DNA from: Jaenimonas drosophilae
Lineage: Eukaryota > Euglenozoa > Kinetoplastea > Trypanosomatida > Trypanosomatidae
NCBI GenBank assembly: GCA_030849065.1
Contig: JASAON010001509.1
Coordinates: forward strand, 1-43,867
DNA length: 43,867 nucleotides
Direction: 5' to 3'
The position numbers and the translations under genes are program-made. This document shows, piece by piece, positions 18,744-28,900 of this stretch (positions within the stretch are counted from its first letter, which is position 1; each line of letters starts with the position of its first letter). Below the pieces are notes generated by a model. That model was not told where the DNA came from. It did not search any database and worked only from the letters and a program-made list of their open reading frames with translations.

Positions 18744-19643
18744 TTAAATCGTTGCCACCACATCGCCATCGGATCCAGCAGATGGGGAGAAGGCCACTTC
18801 ATCTGTGGTGTCTTCCGTTGCAACACGTAGTTTTGCTGCCACAAGATGCGGAAAGCCGCCAACGGATCGTGAGGTGGTGCTCGAGAGGTGCTGATTAACC
18901 ATGCGCGGCGAAGGCACAGGTAGCTCAGCAAGCACAACACTATGTGAAGTGGATTGCCTATCATCATTGTCATCTGCAGTCACCGGAAGAGGTGCAACAC
19001 GGTGGATGTACTCGGCACAGCCGTAGAGATCGCTCGCACTGCGTTGACGTCCATCGTGCTCATCACCAAAGGCGGCAGGATCTTCACCGCTGGCGTGGCG
19101 CGGAAAGTGGCCATTGTTGTTGTTGCCACTTGCGTTGCGCAGACGAGGACTGCGGTGCGATTCTGGCGGGGCCGCGGTTGGTGGAGGCCCCAGTGGGAGC
19201 AGATTCTCTGCTTCTGGAAAGAAGGACGTATCTACCACACCGCTTTCTTCTGTGGCGTTGAAGAGCACAACGGCTGGGATGATGGTGGTGCTGTCTCGCC
19301 CGCCATCATTATCACCACGCAACACCTCCACCGCCGCGGAGTCGTCCATGACGCGAAATGGGCTATTTGGTGTGAGTTCTGCGGCGAAGAGTGCCTCGAA
19401 GAAGCGATCCATCGTGGTTTGACGATGCAGTGGATTGCTGGAGGAGATGTGCTCATCCGCGTGCAATCCACCACGGATGTGGTATGCATCCTCATGCGCC
19501 TCCATGTGTGAGATGAACTCGATGTTTTGCTGAGCCCGGCGCTCGGCCAAGATACGTCGTCTAACCAACACAATCCGGATGCCGCCAAGAATCATCACTG
19601 CCACGAGCGCGGCGAGGATGAAAATGACGAAGGCTGGAATCAT
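18744..19643 (-). CDS. Single-pass membrane protein, PYG-tail family member 7
   Basis: 299 residues, ATG at 19643, stop TAA; it is the longest member and the first transcribed. A helix covers residues 4-26, followed by R-R-R-I-L-A-E-R-R. The tail is acidic and Ser/Asn/His-rich. A segment T-T-I-I-P-A-V-V-L-F-N-A-T (119-131) corresponds to one in the 274-residue gene, as does E-D-P-A-A-F-G-D-E (187-195) followed by D-L-Y-G-C-A-E-Y-I (205-213), a P-to-L variant of the tyrosine motif. These shared blocks in the same order show the two are paralogues with the same tail plan. A T/G-rich tract and AG lie within 10-40 bases upstream. Function unknown. Confidence 0.82.
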   Translation of the reverse strand: MIPAFVIFILAALVAVMILGGIRIVLVRRRILAERRAQQNIEFISHMEAHEDAYHIRGGLHADEHISSSNPLHRQTTMDRFFEALFAAELTPNSPFRVMDDSAAVEVLRGDNDGGRDSTTIIPAVVLFNATEESGVVDTSFFPEAENLLPLGPPPTAAPPESHRSPRLRNASGNNNNGHFPRHASGEDPAAFGDEHDGRQRSASDLYGCAEYIHRVAPLPVTADDNDDRQSTSHSVVLAELPVPSPRMVNQHLSSTTSRSVGGFPHLVAAKLRVATEDTTDEVAFSPSAGSDGDVVATI

Positions 19644-19649
19644 ACTTAC

Positions 19650-19680
19650 CTACACCAACAACAAAGAACAACACTCCACC
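19650..19680 (-). promoter_or_regulatory. Candidate trans-splice acceptor for the 299-residue gene
   Basis: The minus strand carries TTGTTCTTTGTTGTTGGTGT followed by AG (plus-strand 19650-19651) and a second AG at 19645-19646, only 2-6 bases from the ATG. The layout resembles a spliced-leader acceptor. The second AG would give an extremely short leader. Inference only. Confidence 0.35.
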
Positions 19681-20081
19681 AGAAAGAGGAGATGCGTGGG
19701 TTGATGAGAGGGAAATAACAAATCACGTACAATCACAGCGGATAAATAACAAGAAAAACAAACAAGAGAAACAGTCGGTGTGCTCGTGTGCGTGTCAATG
19801 TGTGGCGTCAGCGTGTGTGTCAACGACAACAGCGTTGCTGGCAAATGTGTAAGTGGGTTTACTAACTCCGTTGAAAGAAACCAAGCTTGTCTGACACACA
19901 CGTACACACACAATCAATACAGAGGAGCACAAAGGACGGTGTTGTTGTGTTGTGAGCGAATGAACAACAAAGGAAAAAGACACTGATGAGGTAAGAGATG
20001 ATCTTCTCCCAACCGAAATACAACTATATACGACTTCCGCAACACAACAACACCAAGTGGAATGAAGAAGGCAATCTAAAA

Positions 20082-20100
20082 GAATGAATGAATGAATGAA
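20082..20100. repeat. GAAT tetranucleotide microsatellite
   Basis: The plus strand shows GAAT repeated about four and a half times in a spacer. Confidence 0.8.
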
Positions 20101-20508
20101 GAAAAAACAACAGCAAGATGGTGCTGGGTGGATCAAAAATGAACGACGGAGGCCGTGTTTGCTGGTGAGGCAGAGCACCGGTCGCTACCACCCACACGTA
20201 CTCCAGCGGATGAGGACTGCTACTCCTATGATCTAAGGTACAGTATAAAGAAGGAGGAAGAAGATGCGTTGTTGAGGGGCATCGCTGTGTGTGGAGATCG
20301 ACATGCTCATCACGAAGATGATTTGCAAATATGTGCCAAGATGTAGTGCTCCCATCACATTGTGGATCTACTGGAGAGAAGAAAAAACACGTAGCGATGG
20401 AAACAAAAAAAAGAGAAGCTGACGATGTTCTCAGCTCATCATGTGTTGAGGTGCAACATGGTGAAGAATGGAGAGGATGACACAGAATCCATCCATGATC
20501 CATCATCT

Positions 20509-21897
20509 TCAACGCCGAATCGGTGCCAACCGTGCCGGTGCGTTGCGCTTTCCCACCCCCGTTGCCGCAGGCTTACGGGGCGCGCGTCCTACCGCGGGTG
20601 CTACTGAGACTTGTGGCGATGCCTCCTCATTCCGCTCGAGCTCCAATGACAGGTCAAACGGAGGTGGCTGGGCGGTGATGATGTTGATCCCATCATCTCC
20701 TTGCTCGCCAGGAGCCACACGCTGTGCTCCGTGCATGGGCACTTGATCATCGGCGCTGTGCCGGCGAGCGGCGAGGCCATCAGCACCGAGGCGGCGCACC
20801 TCATTCACACCGGCGAAAAACACCGGCGGCGGCTTCTTGATCCACACGGCGGCCTTCTTCTGCCGCATCGTGGCCAGATCCATCTCTTCTTCATTCACCA
20901 ACATGGAGTTGCTGAAGGCATCGTGATGACTTCGAACAACATCGGCGGTGTGTGGGCGACGTGCGAGGCCGTTGGCGGATGGCGGCGGAGCCTTGAGAAT
21001 AACACTATCGGCAAGGGAATCGATGGTGCGGCTGCTCATGATGGCGCTGGGCGTACATACCACACCATCCACGTCAATGGAGGAGGAGGTGGGTGGGCGA
21101 TGCATGAAGATGCCGCTGGCGATGACGTTTGTGCCATCAACGCCATCGTTGGCCGCGTTCACGGTGATGGGAGGAAGCACCTCAACAACATTGGTGGCGA
21201 TGGCATCCTCTGCTGCGTCTTCCGTTGCTGCTCCTGGTTGTGGTGATGTTGTTGTTGTTGGTGTTGTTGCACGTGGGGGTTGATGTTCCACGATAGGCTC
21301 GTCCTCCCCATCGGAGGAAACGATCAGCACGTCCACCGTCGATGACGGATGAGCCTCCTTTTCATCTTCATGCACAACCTTGGCCACCCCATGATCGTGG
21401 TGATTTTCTGTTGTTGCGGTCGGCAGAACCTCCTCCATTGCATCGGTTGGCTCGGGTGGAAGTTGAACGCTCATCGATGCACTTGTTGCTGACATACTTC
21501 CCTCATCGTGTACCAGTGAAAGCTGATCCGTGGCAGGCAGATTCACGGTTGGCATCGCCATCCACATTTCTGCCGGGTCGATCTCCTTTTGATGAACCGC
21601 ACGCGTGTAACCGGCGCTCTGAAGACGCGCACCACCGCCATGGGCATAGTCGTGGTGCTGCGTGGAATTCACCATCCATGCAGCTTCTTCATCCACATCA
21701 TCGCCATCACCCGCATCATGTGTGGTAGTGGGCTGCTGAGGTGTTTGGTGTGGTGGCGCACTATCTTCCCTTGCTGTTGTTGTTGTTGTTGTTGTTCTTG
21801 CGTCCTGTGACGCTACCATCACGCCATCATCCTCTGGCCGTGCCGTCTGCGGAACACACGGGAGGGAGTTGGTTGAAATCTGCACCGATGATTTCAT
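20509..21897 (-). CDS. Disordered protein with PPP / LARRxH repeats
   Basis: 462 residues from ATG at 21897; the frame continues upstream through a His-Thr stretch encoded by a CA repeat, but without an ATG. Stop TGA. The first 290 residues are low-complexity (Thr run near 35-41, Asp/Glu/His/Pro-rich). The C-terminal third is more structured: L-K-A-P-P-P-S-A-N-G-L-A-R-R-P-H-T-A-D (301-319) is echoed by W-I-K-K-P-P-P-V-F-F-A-G (352-363) with G-L-A-A-R-R-H-S-A-D-D (374-384), and a third PPP occurs in Q-P-P-P-F-D-L-S-L-E-L-E-R (410-422). The end is basic and Ala/Pro-rich. No transmembrane helix. It may be a scaffold or cytoskeletal binder; I do not recognise a family. Confidence 0.78.
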   Translation of the reverse strand: MKSSVQISTNSLPCVPQTARPEDDGVMVASQDARTTTTTTTAREDSAPPHQTPQQPTTTHDAGDGDDVDEEAAWMVNSTQHHDYAHGGGARLQSAGYTRAVHQKEIDPAEMWMAMPTVNLPATDQLSLVHDEGSMSATSASMSVQLPPEPTDAMEEVLPTATTENHHDHGVAKVVHEDEKEAHPSSTVDVLIVSSDGEDEPIVEHQPPRATTPTTTTSPQPGAATEDAAEDAIATNVVEVLPPITVNAANDGVDGTNVIASGIFMHRPPTSSSIDVDGVVCTPSAIMSSRTIDSLADSVILKAPPPSANGLARRPHTADVVRSHHDAFSNSMLVNEEEMDLATMRQKKAAVWIKKPPPVFFAGVNEVRRLGADGLAARRHSADDQVPMHGAQRVAPGEQGDDGINIITAQPPPFDLSLELERNEEASPQVSVAPAVGRAPRKPAATGVGKRNAPARLAPIRR

Positions 21898-22318
21898 CTT
21901 CACACAATGTTGATGTGGTGTGTGTGTGTGTGTGTGTGTAGGGCTATACAGTGTCACTAAAGATTAATGAATTTGTTGTGGTCGTTGTTGTTCTTGTTGG
22001 ATGACAAATAAAAATGTATGATGATCTTCTTTGATCCCTCTCTCTGTGTGGATAATCAAAGACTTCTATCTGGAGGATATTGGGAAACACTAAGGTGTAG
22101 GTCTACGAGGTCTGTACGTGACTGCTACACACAAGTACATTAACATGATGATGATGTCATGAAAGGAATCACGAAGAAGCATGGATGCATCAGCAATAGA
22201 TTCAACGAATGAGTCAGCTCAAAGAAGATGGTCAAAGAGTTCAACTGTTGAAACAAACAAAAAGTAACTTTTTTTTTGAAGTACGTCGTCGTCTGTTCTT
22301 GCGGTCGAGACATACGCC
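21898..22318. other. Spacer upstream of the 462-residue gene
   Basis: 0.42 kb. A GT run (CA on the coding strand) at 21917-21939 lies 20-42 bases before the ATG. The rest shows no gene and is presumably the 3' UTR of the 943-residue gene. Confidence 0.5.
21917..21939. repeat. GT/CA dinucleotide repeat in a leader
   Basis: About ten GT units on the plus strand, i.e. (CA)n in the transcript, just upstream of the ATG of the 462-residue gene. Confidence 0.8.
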
Positions 22319-22890
22319 TCACAACATCGCAGCACGTGTGTAGCGCTTCGGAAGAGGCACCAACTTCCACGGCCCATCATCACCACGTATGGTAGGATGG
22401 TGAATCCAGAACGGACGAACACCGTTGCGCTCCTTGCGAATTGGTGGCAACGGAACGAGTGGATGAGCTCGATGATGCTGCCGATGTCGTTGATGATCAC
22501 CATTGCCACGTTGATATTCTCTTGTTGCGGGTGGTGCTGCATCATGATGATGATGATGAACCGCAGCGCTGTGTCGTGGTGGATCTTCATCATCTGGTGT
22601 ACCCGAACGTGAGGATGGAGGCTGCCACATCGAAACAGCGTAAAGGGGTCCGTGATTGGTGGATGAATATGGTGGATGACCTACACCATCGTGTTGTGTA
22701 GCTTCAACAGGCGTTCCTGTACCATGGACGGAAGCCTGCTTCTCACATGTCGCTGTGGCAGGTTGGATGTTGTCCGTGGAGCTCAATGACGATGGTGGTG
22801 GATGAGGGGCTTCAATTTTGAGTGGCGGCACATCACCATGCACTTGAAGAGCATCCTGACGTGGTAGGTTCGTCGTAGCTCGTGGCGTGC

Positions 22891-22922
<32 letters not shown>

Positions 22923-25150
22923 AGATGCATGCTGCCTGTGATGCCATCACCAACCACATGCGGGAAATTCTTCATTTCCTCAGCAAGTGGAGAGCCCGCC
23001 AGAGGATAAAGGCTCGAGGCACACGATGTGTGCGTCAGATCCAAACGTGAGTGTACCGATGCCCTTCCGGCCACCGATGGCTCATCCTCCATCCATCTTG
23101 TGAGTTTCCTGTTCTGCTGTTGCGGCTCAACGTTCGATGCCCCCAATGGGGGCTGCTCATAACTGGCTCTGGCAATGGCGTTGTTGCTGTTTTTGTTGTT
23201 GTTAATGATGCGGGCCTCTTCCACAAACTTTGGCGATGATGGCAACTGTGCTGCATGTTCGAGGTAGGCCTGAAGGGAGGTGAAAACCTCTGCAGGGTTC
23301 TCATCCAACTCCTCCATGCGAAGTACGTGCTGCGATGGAGGTACGTTGGCTATATCCATGAGAAGGCGGCTGTGTGGGTTGTTGTTGTTGGTGGTAGTTG
23401 TTGCATCAACCTCACTCAGGGATGGTGATAAGGCAGCTGATCGTAGCACACTTACCTCCGGTACTAACGGACGTTCATCATCTGTGGGTGGTGTGGTTGC
23501 GGGAGAAGATGATGCCACCACATGCACGTGCTGTGTTGTGGCATTCGCGTGCGGAGAAGACGATGGGCTTGTCAAGTTGCTCGGTACCCCGAACACACGC
23601 GGGTGAATGCCGTCATCACTCTCACCGATTCCATCATCTAATAGTGGATTTGGTCGAAGGATGCGCGGAAGAATGGTGGTGCTCGAGAGCTGCACAAATT
23701 CATGCCTACTCGTGGTGCCGGTGATGATGCTCGGGCTGTACCGCGCGGAGGAGTCCTCAAACATCGTTGCCTCCGCCCCACCCTCACTCATGATGCTGTG
23801 CTCTGGCTGCAAATGACGGCTGTAGCGCCTCTTCACGTCAATGTCGTAGTTGAGGACGGAGGAGTTGTTGTGTGCCTCACCATGTTGCTCCTTGCCTTGA
23901 GTACCATCGTGTGTGGTTGAGGGGTCACTGGGGTTATCATCACCAACGTGAGTGGTGGATGGAATCTCTGCACCGCTGCTTCGTCGTGATGGAGGCACAT
24001 GCGCATTATCAGGGTTTACCACATCTGTGGGTGAGGGGGGCGGAATCGGAGATCCCTGACGATCGCGTGCGTGCTGAAGAGGGTTGATGTGTAGTGCGTC
24101 ACCACCACCTTTTCCACTGAAGTGGTAGGGAAAAACCACAACCCGCTCACCCCCATCGGGTCCTGCCGAGGTTGATGTGATGCGCTCAGCACCACCAACT
24201 CCATCCACGTGTTGTGGGGCTGAAGTGTGTGGGTTTGGTGAAAACACGTTGCGGGATGAGGTGAAACCAAGCGTGGGAGGACTTGCGGTATCCAGTCGTT
24301 CCCGTGGGCTCATCGACTGAAGCGTTCGGTGATCTGCCCCACCTCCTCCGAGCACGGACGGCAGCGTATCTTCAGTCGTGAGTTGGTGTGCATCGTCATG
24401 GATGGAAGGAGGAGGATGATGGACCTCAATGTTGGGAGTTCTCTGCCAAGTGCCGTTTGGTATGGCGGAGGTTGTGTTGTTGGTTGCTGCTTCTGTGGGC
24501 GGGAGGTTCCCTGCAGAGGGAGCAGAGGGCGGTGTGCTGGAGGTTGTGCTGGGACGGTTTATTGGCCGGTATGAGGCACGACGATCGGAAACATTCCCAC
24601 TCAGGAAGGAGAGAAGTTCCTCTGGTGCGGGCGGGGCAGTGACGGCGATGTCAGGTACATCACCAACAACATCAGAGGATGACGGCTGGCTGTTATTGCG
24701 CGGCAACGTCAAGGCTGCAAGTGCGTCGGTTATCACACCAGGTGGAGGACTGGAATTCCTCAGAAGAATTGTGTTATTGTTGTTGTTGTTGTTGTTTGTG
24801 TTAGTGGGTGGAACAGCACCAGCCACCACTCCATTCTTGTTGTGTCTGGCGTGTGGGTCCAGCGATCGTCCCTGTCGTCGAGCGGAGTTGCTGATGAAGT
24901 AGCTGTGATCCCTTGGGCTGAGTTGTTGCTGCACCACTCTTCCTGCATAGGCGTTATGGGATTCACGTCGAAGGAAGACTGGCTCACTGTTGCCAAGTAG
25001 AATTTGCTGAAGTTGCGGATGGAGCTGCTGATGAGTTGCTGGCTGATGCTGTTGGTGCTGAATTAGATCTGGCGTTGGGTGAAGGGCCAAGCCATCGAGT
25101 GGTGTTGTTGGTGCCGATTTCTCCGAAGGAGTTGACGAAGATCCTGTCAT
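22319..25150 (-). CDS. Large disordered Ser/Pro/His-rich protein (943 residues)
   Basis: ATG at 25150, stop TGA. Nearly the whole protein is low-complexity: Gln/His-rich at 30-50, an Asn run near 116-126 and a Ser run near 745-755 encoded by (TCA)n. Short less-biased islands occur: L-S-P-R-D-H-S-Y-F-I-S (77-87), A-P-P-A-P-E-E-L-L-S-F-L-S-G (172-185), a helix-like island with E-E-L-D-E-N-P-A-E-V-F-T-S-L-Q-A-Y-L-E-H-A in the second half, and a conserved-looking C-terminus with R-P-F-W-I-H-H-P, W-K-L-V-P-L-P-K-R-Y and R-A-A-M-L. P-P-Y-S-S-T-N-H-G-P-L-Y-A-V-S recalls the tyrosine motif of the membrane proteins downstream. There is no membrane helix and no catalytic motif. Role unknown. Confidence 0.78.
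22890..22923. repeat. ATG/TCA trinucleotide run encoding polySer
   Basis: An uninterrupted run of about ten GAT units on the plus strand, read as TCA (Ser) codons on the minus strand inside the 943-residue gene. Confidence 0.85.
24769..24800. repeat. TTG/AAC trinucleotide run encoding polyAsn
   Basis: A run of TTG on the plus strand gives AAC codons on the minus strand and a stretch of eight to nine Asn in the 943-residue protein. Confidence 0.8.
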
Positions 25151-25960
25151 TCGGTGGTTGAGAGATTGGTATGCGTATCAATCAACAAAGAAAGAGCATG
25201 CAACAATGTCTGAGCACACACAGACCGTTAATGCGTGTAACTGTGTGCGTGGGGGTGAAAAAGATATGAAAGAATGTATATGTGGGCAGAAGTGTGAATG
25301 TGTGGTGAATGTGTCTGGGTAGGTATTCCAGCACAAAAGATCTAATATGTGGAGGTATGTGAAGGAGGAATAACCGTCCTTCGACTGAGTGGTTGCTGAA
25401 ATGGTGGCTGTTGCTCTGCTCAATGCTATGTGGCAGTCAGGTCCGTTGTGCTCTGCGGTATGGCCACGCACCAACCCCTTTCCTATAAGTGTTAGGAAGA
25501 TCGGGTGAGTCGTTGGCGCAATACAACACAGCGAAGCACTAAGAGGAAACAGAGAAACAGGAGTAGTAGAGTGATGATGAATCCATCATGCATGGAATTT
25601 CCACATCATTCTGTGAAACATGCTGGCATATATGCATCCGGAGATATTTGCAGTTGGAGATGGCAAGTATCTATGCCTGGCGTTTCAATGGGTGGCGGAG
25701 GAGTGGGGTTCAATCCCGATCACCACCTTGTGCATGCCACCATCGATTTTATCATCATCATTCTCATGGCGCATGGATATCTAACTGTATCATGTATGAA
25801 AAAAAATGTATGTACGTAGATCTCTGAAAAATTCAAGCGACACACACGTACAAAGGATGCCACGAGATGTGTTGGCTTCCTCCCTCTGTGTTCGTTGGTG
25901 TCCATAGATAATCTATACACATAAATACAATCTATTTTCGTTTCACACACCAAAAATTCT
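25151..25960. other. Spacer upstream of the 943-residue gene
   Basis: 0.81 kb with no gene that I can support. A minus-strand frame at 25178-25474 begins M-V-R-G-H-T-A-E-H-N but soon becomes Phe/His/Ser/Thr-rich and is probably part of the leader. Confidence 0.4.
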
Positions 25961-28900
25961 TCATCTTCGGTCACGATGGTGGCTGCCTGATCGGCGTGTG
26001 GAGGAGCCGTGGCGCCCATGTGAGGCATCGGATGATTGTGGGGGCATCGACGTTGTGCTTGTCCTCCCCCTTTCCTCTATGGGACGACGTTCATGGTAGG
26101 ATGATTGCTGACTTGGAGTATCTGGGATTGGGGAGGACGTACGTGCCGCGTTTGTGCTGATGAGGTCCGTCTTCTTGATGTGCTTCAGTACTGTTGGCTG
26201 ATGCGAAGGTTGATGCATCCAAATATCCATAGCGGAGCCAGATAATGACGTGCTGGTAGAGCTCGAAGAGGCTCCTGCCTGCACCCGATGATCTGGCCTC
26301 CTCTGGATTGACCCACTTCCGTACGAGAGGCGGTCGTAGCTCCAATCATCGTTGGAGCTGTGGATGTGAGCCATGTAGAGCTCTGGGGTTGACTGACTCG
26401 CCAATCCTGGACTGCTGCTGGAGTACTGACGTTTTGACAGTGTAGATGCGTCAGGTCCATGACGTGGTGGAGGTAGCTGCAGCGGAGGAACCTCCTGTAC
26501 CGGGCTTCGTTCTTCCTCTGACGAACTCTGTTCGTAGGAGTCAACGGGTGATGCGCCATGGTCACGATGAATCCCGAGTGCAGAGGTTTGGGCATCACGA
26601 TGGTGAATTGGACTTGTCTCCATAGACCTGTTCTCCATAGTGTGGTTGCGTGGGAGTCCTGTACAGGATGTACGTGCATCATCAAACCTCACTGGTGAAG
26701 TAAGGATGGACTGGTTGACGGCCTCCTTGGACTTTTTCAGTCCTGTGCAGGAGGTGTGGACGTTGTCATATCGAATTGGGGAGGTTTCCATGGACCTGTT
26801 CTCCATTGGCAGCCCGTTGCCACGTGGGAGTCCTGTACAGGAAGTACGTGCATTGTCATACCTCACTGGTGAGGTGAGGATGGACTGGTTGACGCCCTCC
26901 TTTGACTTCTTCAGTCCTGTACATGATGTACGTGCATCATCGTGTCGAATGGGGCTTGTTTCCATCGATTTATGTTCCATCGGCTCACCATTTCCACGAG
27001 GAAGGCCCGTGCATGAAGTGTGCATGTTGTCATAGCGGATCGGGGAGGTTTCCATCGACCTGTGCTCCCTAGTGTGGTCACGTGGGAGTCCTGTACAGGA
27101 TGTACGTGCATCGGCATACCTCACTGGTGAGGTGAGGATGGACTGGGTGACGCCCTCGTTGGACTTCTTCAGTCCTGTGCAGGAGGTGTATGCATCACCA
27201 TATCGAGTAGGGGAGGTGATCGCGGAGCGGTCCTTGCAACTTACACGGCCCTCCACGGGTAGCCCTGTGATGGATGTTTGCACATCCACGTAGCTTTCGG
27301 GAGTTCCCCAAACCACGCGCTCAACCACCTCACCCTGCCTCTGAATTGGGGAGGTGCGCGCGCTGACGTTGTCGCGGTTGCGTCCACTTGACGTCCTAAA
27401 AGATAACCGTGATGAAGAACTGCTGCGTTTGACCTCCCTCGGAGAGCCCAGAGGGCCGCTCTCGCACGATTGCCGCGAGGGGCTTCGGTTGAGGTCCAAT
27501 GGTGGGCTACCCTCGCGGCTGACGGGGGAGGTAAATCGGGCTCGATCAGAGAGCTGCGGAGAACGTAAACGAGGTGAACGGCTGTCTTGGAGGATGGACA
27601 CAGGTGATGTGGCATCGTTGACGGTTCTCACCCGCGTTGTTTGGGTGGCAATACTCTGGCCCCGTGGCTTTTCACGTTTCTTTGGAACCAAAACCGTCGG
27701 CAGTGAGTAGGGAACCACAGGGGAGGTTTGACCGTTGCGTTGCAGCGATATTGTTTGCGTAGCCTTGTGTATCATCTCCACGGATTCTTCAGACATGGAG
27801 TCCCCTGCCACCACATCTGACGCGTATACGGGCCTAATAGGAGCCAGCTTGCCGTCCGCCAGATCCTTGGTGGCGTTGGTCTTGGGCTCCGTCGTAAACC
27901 CAGTCCTCGCTCCCGTACTACCTAGGAGTGGCATTGTTCCGGCCTGCTTGTTGAGAGGCGCAGCTTCGTCACCCACACTTTTATACAGACCCCCTCGCGG
28001 AGGTGTAGCCAACGAAGCAGCATACATTGTTCCCGGCTGAGAGTCTCCACTGTAGCCACCAGATGGCAAGGGAGGCACCCGAGCAGGAAAAGGAGCACTA
28101 TCATCGGCAGCACCACGACCCCCACTCGGCTTACCCCCTTTGCCACCAATAAAAGGATGTGGGGCCTTCACAGCGTTCTGCGATGGGAATGACGAAGCCA
28201 CCTTGGACGAATCGTCCTGCCGAGGAACTCCGGAAGTCTGCCATGGAGGAGGAGTATAACCAGGATACCGAAATGGTCTACCAGCAAATGCCACTTGTGG
28301 ATGAGATACGTCCATTGGATAAGGGTGACCAGCTGCACCGGGGTAGGCTTGCTGAGGTTGACCAGCTGCACCGGGGTAGGCTTGCTGAGGTTGACCAGCT
28401 GCACCGGGGTAGGCTTGGTGAGGTTGACCAGCTGCCCCTGGTTGACCATCTTGTCTTGCGTGAGCCGGTTGTGTCTGGTGTTGTGGCTGGGGTGCAGATG
28501 TAGGGTAAGGTTGAGATTGTTGTGATGCAGGAACGTCTTGGGTCTGGTACGGTGGGTGCTGTTGCGCATAGGGTTCATGACGCTGAGGAGGCTGCTTGTC
28601 TCCCGTGGGACTGGCGTATTGTGGATGCGGATGACTGTGTGGTGGTCGTAAGGATGGTTGTTGATGGCCGGTAGGACGTGGTTGGGGTGCGGCAGCGATA
28701 TCATCCGCTGAAGTGGGGTAGACGTGATGTTGCTTGAGGTAGGGCACCTTTATTTGGCTTCTGTCGATGGTACTTGGTGGGCGTTTGTTGGCATCCTTGG
28801 GGAGACCCTGGAAGCCTTCGAAGAGCGGTCGAGGGTTGGTGGGATAGAGGGCAGGGTCATAGTTGTAGGGAGGCAAGTAGATAAAGTCTGGCTTTGGGAT

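Larger units (their letters stand above)
19644..20508. other. Spacer with a GAAT repeat
   Basis: 0.87 kb between the membrane-tail genes and the block of disordered proteins. It contains the leader of the 299-residue gene, a tetranucleotide repeat at 20082-20100 and A-rich stretches. Minus-strand frames are Ser/Cys/Phe-rich, lack an ATG-initiated domain and appear untranslated. Confidence 0.45.

Noticed and set aside
20701..21246. A 181-codon plus-strand frame over the 462-residue gene
   Set aside because: Antisense shadow; the minus-strand product has internal repeats and this frame has none.
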